From positions 1 through 7,757 of the forward strand of contig JAQQAK010000433.1 of the NCBI GenBank assembly GCA_028527945.1: a stretch of DNA of 7,757 bases, written 5' to 3'. The DNA comes from Spirochaetaceae bacterium. GTDB lineage: Bacteria > Spirochaetota > Spirochaetia > UBA9216. Under the pieces are notes generated by a model. The model ran no database searches, was not told where the DNA came from, and worked only from the letters and a program-made list of their open reading frames with translations. This document shows, one piece after another, positions 1 to 4,225 of the stretch (positions are counted from its first letter, which is position 1; every line of letters starts with the position of its first letter). A program made the position numbers and the translations under genes.

Positions 1-31
1 GTCATCACAAACTAAACTAAATCTCTGGATG

Positions 32-64
32 TTCAGATTTGTTTTATAGCATTCAGATAAGTTT
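32..64 (+). promoter_or_regulatory. Direct-repeat half-sites upstream of the GH3 promoter (candidate activator site)
   Basis: Seen: TTCAGATTTGTTT at 32-44 recurs as TTCAGATAAGTTT at 52-64 (11 of 13 bases identical) at an exact 20-bp period, about two helical turns. The downstream copy ends two bases before the TTGACA -35 box. Known: AraC-family activators of sugar operons often bind two direct half-sites about 20-21 bp apart next to the -35 box. Inferred: a site for a sugar-responsive activator of the glycosidase unit. No regulator gene is visible in the window, so the family is a guess. Confidence 0.4.
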
Positions 65-65
65 A

Positions 66-94
66 TTGACATAAATTATAGAAATTTCTATCAT
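66..94 (+). promoter_or_regulatory. Sigma-70-like promoter of the glycosidase unit
   Basis: TTGACA (66-71, full consensus) and TATCAT (89-94, five of six) are separated by 17 bp, the optimal spacing. Transcription would start near 100-102 and give a leader of about 80 nt before the ATG at 183. A perfect TATAAT also occurs at 133-138, but the best -35 match for it (TTGGTG, 108-113) is weak and 19 bp away, so I treat it as a less likely second promoter. Confidence 0.65.
78..91. promoter_or_regulatory. 14-bp perfect palindrome in the promoter spacer (candidate operator)
   Basis: ATAGAAATTTCTAT is its own reverse complement. It occupies most of the spacer between the -35 and -10 boxes and overlaps the first three bases of the -10 box, so a bound dimer would block RNA polymerase. 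This position is typical of a repressor operator. The sequence does not match an operator I can name, and AT-rich palindromes also arise by chance. Confidence 0.4.
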
Positions 95-176
95 CCCCAA
101 AAGAATGTTGGTGGCTTTGTGCGTATTTCAGCTATAATATGGATATCATAATAGAAGAAACTTTGTCTTTTGGGGA
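94..176. repeat. 10-bp inverted repeat flanking the GH3 leader, right arm over the ribosome binding site
   Basis: TCCCCAAAAG (94-103) is exactly complementary to CTTTTGGGGA (167-176), with 63 nt between them. The right arm contains most of the GGGGAG ribosome binding site (172-177). In an RNA carrying both arms the pairing would hide that site. With the promoter at 66-94, transcription would start inside or just past the left arm, so only upstream or read-through transcripts would carry the whole stem. It may instead be a pair of DNA-binding sites. Confidence 0.4.
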
Positions 177-177
177 G
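172..177 (+). promoter_or_regulatory. Ribosome binding site of the GH3 gene
   Basis: GGGGAG lies five bases upstream of the ATG at 183 and supports that start. It is unusual in lying mostly within one arm of the 94-103/167-176 inverted repeat, so its access may depend on RNA folding. Confidence 0.75.
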
Positions 178-182
178 AAATT

Positions 183-2525
183 ATGTTAAATACTAATAAA
201 TATAAAAAAAAGCTAGCTGTATTTATCAGTCTGCTTGTTCTTTTTAGCAGTTCATGCTCTGCAGATCCTGAAACACGTTCAGATACAGTTTCCGGCTATA
301 TTTCAAAGTTGTCTCTTACAGATAAAATGATCATTCTTACAGGGCCTGGAAATTACAAACCAGCAGGTGTTGGTAATCTTGTTTATGGTATTGCTGGATA
401 TATAAATGGTGTTGATAATAAAGAATTAAAGCTTCCGGTTGTAAAACTTGCAGATGGACCGGCTGGAATCAGAATAAATTCCGAAAACTATAAAACTTCA
501 TCGTGGCCATCGGCTACATTAATGGCCTCAACCTGGGATCTTGACCTTATTGAAGAAGTTGGAACCGCTATGGGAGCAGAAGCCAAAAAGCTGGGAATAG
601 ATATAATACTTGCTCCAGGAATGAATATTCAACGAAATCCACTTATTGGCCGGAACTTTGAGTATTACTCTGAAGATCCTCTTCTTACAGGAAAAGCCGG
701 GGCAGCATTTGTAAGAGGTATTCAATCAAACGGGATTGGCGCTACCGTAAAGCATTTCTTTGGAAATGAATCAGAAACAAACAGAAAGTTTTTAAATGTT
801 ATTTCTGATCCAAGAACTCTTAGAGAGATTTATCTTAGGGGTTTTCAGATTGCGGTTAAAGAATCTTCGCCTTGGTCGGTAATGTCATCATATAATTTTG
901 TTAATAGTGTATATGCTAACCAGCGTTCAGACGCCTTAACTGATATTCTTCGTGGTGAATGGGGATTTGAAGGCTTTGTGATGTCGGATTGGTATGCTGG
1001 AAATGTTTTCTCTGATCAGGATGCCGCTGCGAGAATGATAAAAGCTGGAACTGATCTGATCATGCCAGGCATGGTTTTGCCACAACTGTCTTCTTCGGTA
1101 GAAAAGGGACTTTTAACTGAAGATGATATTAACAGGAGTGTTGATCGGATATTGGGTAGAATAGTTCAGAGCCCTTCCTATAAGGACTATAAGCCCTCAG
1201 GTAAGCTTTCATTTGAAGATAACGCAAAGCTAATACGGAGGGCTGGTGCGGAAGGTATGGTTCTTCTAAAAAACGATAAATCAGCCTTGCCTATTTCATC
1301 TGGCAGCAAAGTTGCCTTATTTGGAGTAGCACAAATAGCAACCTATAAGGGCGGTACAGGTAGTGGTAATGTTTTATCACCATATATGGTAAATATGGCT
1401 GATGGACTTTCCTCAGAGTTTGAGCTTGATAATGAATTAAAACAGTTTTACATAGATTATTTTAATAAGAATAAAATAAGCAGAAAGGATTCTTTTGTTC
1501 CGGTACTTATAGAACAAGCTGATGAAGTGTCTGTTGATTCAGATGCTGATTTTGCTTTTCTCCTGAATAATGCAGCTGAATCCAATAGTTCTGCTATAAT
1601 TACAATTAGCAGAATGGCTGGTGAAGGTGGCGACAGGGTCGCTAGTGCAGGTGATTATTATTTATCGGAAAGAGAACTTGAATTGATAAAAGCTGTTTCT
1701 TCTAAGTTCCATTCTCAAAATAAGAAAGTAATTGTTGTTCTCAATGTTGATAGTGTGGTAGATACCGCGCAATGGGTTGAATATGCAGATGCTATACTTC
1801 TAAGTTATTTTGGTGGGCAAGAAACAGGAAATCAGGTCGCTGATATAATTTCAGGAAAGGTTAACCCAAGTGGAAAACTTGCCCAGAGCTTTCCTCTTAA
1901 ATATGAAGATGTTCCAAACTCCGGAACATTCCCGGGGTTTGATATAAATAAGGATGGCAAGCCTGATTTTATTTTAAATAATGAAGGTATTTATGTCGGC
2001 TATCGATATTACAGCAGCTTTGGGCAAGAGGTTTCTTTCCCATTCGGGTTTGGTCTTTCTTATACAAATTTTAGTGTAGAAAACCCTAAAATTAAAACAA
2101 ACACGCTAAGTAAATCTAATGATTCAACAATAGTGTTTCAAGCTGATGTTAAAAATACTGGGACAGTTTCTGGAAAAGAGGTTTTGCAGGTTTATGTTCA
2201 GGCTCCTGAGAAAGTCCTTGAAAAACCTTTTATTGAGCTTAAGGCTTTTAAGAAAACTAAATTACTTTCGCCAGGTGAAAATCAGGTACTAAGTTTTTCT
2301 ATAGATGCTGATGAGCTTGCAAGTTTTGACCCAAACCGAAATAGTTGGATTATCGAAGCTGGTGAATATAAAGTTTATATCAGTAACTCTTCGGATGTTA
2401 AAAATATTCAGCAGCTTTCATTCTCTATAAAAAAAGAGATAGTTGTTGCAGAATGTTCTGATTCATTAGCCTTACCAGAAGGCGTGACTGTATCAGACGT
2501 AGTTAATATAACAAAAAAACGCTAA
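183..2525 (+). CDS. Glycoside hydrolase family 3 lipoprotein (beta-glucosidase-type)
   Basis: This 780-residue exo-acting glycosidase releases sugars from the non-reducing ends of beta-linked oligosaccharides with retention of configuration. Seen: a lysine-rich N-terminus, a hydrophobic stretch (about 11-21) and a lipobox-like FSSSC with Cys25, implying a lipid-anchored envelope protein. The (beta/alpha)8 domain (about 35-330) has subsite residues Asp91 (ADGPAG), Arg157 (GRNFEYYSEDP) and Lys190-His191, and the nucleophile Asp268 in VMSDW. The alpha/beta sandwich (about 350-615) holds GGTGSG and the probable acid/base Glu481 in GEGGDR. A fibronectin III-like domain (about 645-735) follows. There is no PA14 insertion. 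Odd points are an EF-hand-like loop at 587-595 and a 30-residue tail after the last domain. GGGGAG at 172-177, five bases before the ATG, fixes the start. The substrate (glucoside or xyloside) cannot be read from sequence alone; beta-glucosidase is the usual call. Confidence 0.93.
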   Translation: MLNTNKYKKKLAVFISLLVLFSSSCSADPETRSDTVSGYISKLSLTDKMIILTGPGNYKPAGVGNLVYGIAGYINGVDNKELKLPVVKLADGPAGIRINSENYKTSSWPSATLMASTWDLDLIEEVGTAMGAEAKKLGIDIILAPGMNIQRNPLIGRNFEYYSEDPLLTGKAGAAFVRGIQSNGIGATVKHFFGNESETNRKFLNVISDPRTLREIYLRGFQIAVKESSPWSVMSSYNFVNSVYANQRSDALTDILRGEWGFEGFVMSDWYAGNVFSDQDAAARMIKAGTDLIMPGMVLPQLSSSVEKGLLTEDDINRSVDRILGRIVQSPSYKDYKPSGKLSFEDNAKLIRRAGAEGMVLLKNDKSALPISSGSKVALFGVAQIATYKGGTGSGNVLSPYMVNMADGLSSEFELDNELKQFYIDYFNKNKISRKDSFVPVLIEQADEVSVDSDADFAFLLNNAAESNSSAIITISRMAGEGGDRVASAGDYYLSERELELIKAVSSKFHSQNKKVIVVLNVDSVVDTAQWVEYADAILLSYFGGQETGNQVADIISGKVNPSGKLAQSFPLKYEDVPNSGTFPGFDINKDGKPDFILNNEGIYVGYRYYSSFGQEVSFPFGFGLSYTNFSVENPKIKTNTLSKSNDSTIVFQADVKNTGTVSGKEVLQVYVQAPEKVLEKPFIELKAFKKTKLLSPGENQVLSFSIDADELASFDPNRNSWIIEAGEYKVYISNSSDVKNIQQLSFSIKKEIVVAECSDSLALPEGVTVSDVVNITKKR
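2513..2519 (+). other. A7 slippery heptamer at the GH3/GH43 junction
   Basis: Seven A's are phased A_AAA_AAA relative to the GH3 frame (codons ACA AAA AAA CGC TAA). A -1 slip would read ACG CTA ATG AAA and run straight into the GH43 frame with no stop, bypassing the GH3 stop at 2523-2525. Such heptamers support programmed -1 frameshifting in bacteria, but usually with a stimulating structure. Only a weak AAAAG/CTTTT hairpin (2528-2532 with 2538-2542) is seen downstream. A-runs are common in AT-rich genomes, so function is unproven. Confidence 0.3.
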
Positions 2526-3964
2526 TGAAAAGACAGGCTTTTAATCCATTTTTACCAGCAACAGAATATATCCCAGACGGCGAGCCTTACATTTTTAATG
2601 ATCGAGTATATGTGTATGGTTCTCATGATCGCTTCAATGGTTTTATCTTTTGTTTAAATGATTATGTCTGTTGGTCTGCTTCAATAGATAATCTCAGTGA
2701 TTGGAGATTTGAGGGCGTTATTTATAAGAAAAATCAGGATCCCAAAAATAGATTAGGCATAAGGCTTTTGTTTGCACCTGATGTTGTAAAAGGGCAAGAT
2801 GGTAGATTTTATCTTTATTATGCTTTTGATTTTATGGGAATAATGGGTGTAGCAGTCTGTGATGAACCTTCCGGTCATTATGAGTTTCTTGGACACATCA
2901 GACATGCTGATGGAACTCTTTGGGGACGTAAAAGAGGTGATTCCTTACCATTTGATCCTGCTGTATTAAATGATAATGGTAAAATATATCTATATTCAGG
3001 ATTTACACTTTCTATCCCCAGACTTTTCACTGGTATGAAAAAATTAAAAACTGATGGTGGTAGGATATTGGAACTTGAAGATGATATGCTGACAATTAAA
3101 ACACCAGAAAAATTGATTTTTCCAAAAGAAGGCAATGCGTCTTTTAAAGGGCACGAGTTTTTTGAAGCAAGTTCAATCAGAAAAATCAATGATAAATATT
3201 ATTTTGTATATTCATCAAAACATAATCATGAGTTATGTTACGCTGTAAGCCATAAACCGGATGATGGGTTTTTATACGGAGGAGTTCTTGTTAGCAATGC
3301 TGATATATTTGAACACGATAAAACCCGAAGCCGGGCGGTAAATTACTATGGTAATAATCATGGCGGTCTTTTGAAATTTAAAGATGAATATTTTATCTTT
3401 TATCATCGTCAAACAAACCGGAACTCATATTCAAGACAGGCCTGCGCCGAGAAAGTTACTATGCTGTCAAGTGGAGCATTTGAACAGGCAGAGCTAACGA
3501 GTTGTGGTTTAAACTGTAAACCATTAATAGGGCGTGGCAGCTATGAAGCTCGAATAGCTTGTAATCTTTTTTCAAAAGACGGTGCGGGGCGGTATGATGT
3601 CAGAAATTCAAAGAAGGTATTTAAAGAACATCCATATTTTACCCAGAGCAGAAAAGATGGTATGTCAAGCTCTATAGGTTACATTGCTAATATGAGAGAT
3701 GGTGCAACTGCAGTCTTTAAATATTTTAAGTTTGTAAGTTGCTCGCAGCTTTCTGTTAAAGTTCAAGGAAGGGCTGACGGAACTTTGACTGTATGCGCTG
3801 ATGAACATAAAAAGAAAGCTGTGGCAATAATTCCTATAATCCTTAAAAAAAAGGGGATTAAAGAATTTAGCGGTCTGATAAATATACCTGATGGTATTTA
3901 CCCTTTATATTTTGAGTTTACCGGTATTGGTTCAATTGATTTTTATTCATTTGTATTAAAATAG
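2525..3964 (+). CDS. Glycoside hydrolase family 43 with CBM6-like C-terminal domain (arabinofuranosidase/xylosidase type)
   Basis: This 479-residue inverting glycosidase of the five-bladed beta-propeller type probably removes arabinose or xylose from arabinoxylan or arabinan fragments. Seen: the catalytic base Asp18 in PDGEPYIF, the pKa-modulating Asp144 in FDPAVL, the general acid Glu214 in FEASSIRK, and His279 in GNNHGG. The propeller spans about 1-325. Residues about 365-479 look like a carbohydrate-binding module of the CBM6 type, ending in an LYFEFTG strand pattern. There is no signal peptide, so the protein should be cytoplasmic, unlike its partner. The ATG overlaps the GH3 stop by one base (TAATG) and no ribosome binding site precedes it, so translation probably depends on coupling. 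The N-terminal homology begins at the first residues, and the next Met is near residue 104, so this start is firm. The exact specificity within the family is unknown. Confidence 0.9.
   Translation: MKRQAFNPFLPATEYIPDGEPYIFNDRVYVYGSHDRFNGFIFCLNDYVCWSASIDNLSDWRFEGVIYKKNQDPKNRLGIRLLFAPDVVKGQDGRFYLYYAFDFMGIMGVAVCDEPSGHYEFLGHIRHADGTLWGRKRGDSLPFDPAVLNDNGKIYLYSGFTLSIPRLFTGMKKLKTDGGRILELEDDMLTIKTPEKLIFPKEGNASFKGHEFFEASSIRKINDKYYFVYSSKHNHELCYAVSHKPDDGFLYGGVLVSNADIFEHDKTRSRAVNYYGNNHGGLLKFKDEYFIFYHRQTNRNSYSRQACAEKVTMLSSGAFEQAELTSCGLNCKPLIGRGSYEARIACNLFSKDGAGRYDVRNSKKVFKEHPYFTQSRKDGMSSSIGYIANMRDGATAVFKYFKFVSCSQLSVKVQGRADGTLTVCADEHKKKAVAIIPIILKKKGIKEFSGLINIPDGIYPLYFEFTGIGSIDFYSFVLK
3847..3853 (+). other. 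A_AAA_AAG heptamer within the GH43 gene
   Basis: An A8G4 run (3845-3856) gives an in-phase A_AAA_AAG heptamer, the sequence used in the E. coli dnaX -1 frameshift. A slip here would read GGG GAT TAA and stop at 3859-3861, giving a product of about 445 residues that lacks the last 34 residues of the CBM6-like domain. No strong downstream hairpin is obvious. It may simply encode the Lys-Lys-Lys-Gly stretch at 441-444. Confidence 0.2.
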
Positions 3965-3975
3965 TGCTATTACTT

Positions 3976-4018
3976 ATAGCGTAAATTATTAGCTTTCAAC
4001 GCTATTGAACTATTTTTT
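3976..4018 (+). terminator. Probable intrinsic terminator after the GH43 gene
   Basis: ATAGCGT (3976-3982) pairs perfectly with ACGCTAT (3999-4005) across a 16-nt loop, followed seven bases later by six T's (4013-4018). It begins 12 bases after the GH43 stop codon, the expected place. The stem is short and AT-rich and the T-run is slightly displaced, so it may be leaky. GCTAT at 3966-3970 can also pair with ATAGC at 3976-3980, giving an alternative fold. Confidence 0.5.
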
Positions 4019-4080
4019 CATGACACAATTTTTATTTATATAATTATCTAATATTGTTAAATTTTCTTCAAAGCCTCTTT

Positions 4081-4099
4081 AAAACCCAACCGGGGTTTT
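4081..4099. terminator. AAAACCC/GGGTTTT hairpin between the two units
   Basis: AAAACCC (4081-4087) pairs perfectly with GGGTTTT (4093-4099) around the 5-nt loop AACCG. The four T's that end the stem are followed by CAATAA, so the U-tract is minimal. It could be a second, weak terminator for the glycosidase unit, or insulation in both directions, since the minus strand also begins with an A-rich and ends with a T-rich arm. It lies upstream of the nrd control region. Confidence 0.4.
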
Positions 4100-4180
4100 C
4101 AATAATCAACGAGTATCAAGATAATTGAATATATAAAAGTTTTACTATAAATATTAAACTATTATTCCGAAAATTATTGA

Positions 4181-4200
4181 ACACACTACATATAGTGTGT
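4181..4200. promoter_or_regulatory. NrdR box upstream of nrdA
   Basis: ACACACTACATATAGTGTGT is a 20-bp palindrome with a single mismatched pair. Its core at 4183-4198 matches 15 of 16 positions of the known NrdR consensus acaCwAtATaTwGtgt. NrdR is the ATP/dATP-sensing repressor of ribonucleotide reductase genes and usually binds two such boxes on one face of the helix. A weaker second match, TTACTATAAATATTAA (10 of 16), starts at 4142, 41 bp upstream, close to four helical turns. The box lies 25 bp before the nrdA start, so it should overlap or abut the promoter. Candidate promoter elements are TTGAAT (4125-4130) and TATAAA (4146-4151), but their 15-bp spacing is short, so I do not assign one firmly. 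Confidence 0.85.
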
Positions 4201-4212
4201 AATATGTCTGAC

Positions 4213-4219
4213 GAGGGGA
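4213..4219 (+). promoter_or_regulatory. Ribosome binding site fixing the GTG start of nrdA
   Basis: GAGGGGA lies six bases before the GTG at 4226. The ATG at 4204 is out of frame with nrdA and upstream of this site, so it does not compete. The GTG start also places the ATP-cone motif at the expected first residues. Confidence 0.75.
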
Positions 4220-4225
4220 TATATA

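Noticed and set aside
1..49. Open frame at 2-49 ending in TAG as the tail of an upstream gene
   Set aside because: Only 15 codons are visible, with no recognisable motif, and it overlaps the candidate activator site; too little to call.
133..138. Perfect TATAAT in the GH3 leader as the main promoter
   Set aside because: No adequate -35 box at 16-18 bp; the TTGACA-N17-TATCAT promoter upstream is far better. It is kept only as a possible secondary start.
4042..4126. 8-bp inverted repeat AATTATCT / AGATAATT flanking the intergenic hairpin
   Set aside because: The arms are AT-only apart from one C/G pair, 69 bp apart, and easily expected by chance in this AT-rich gap.
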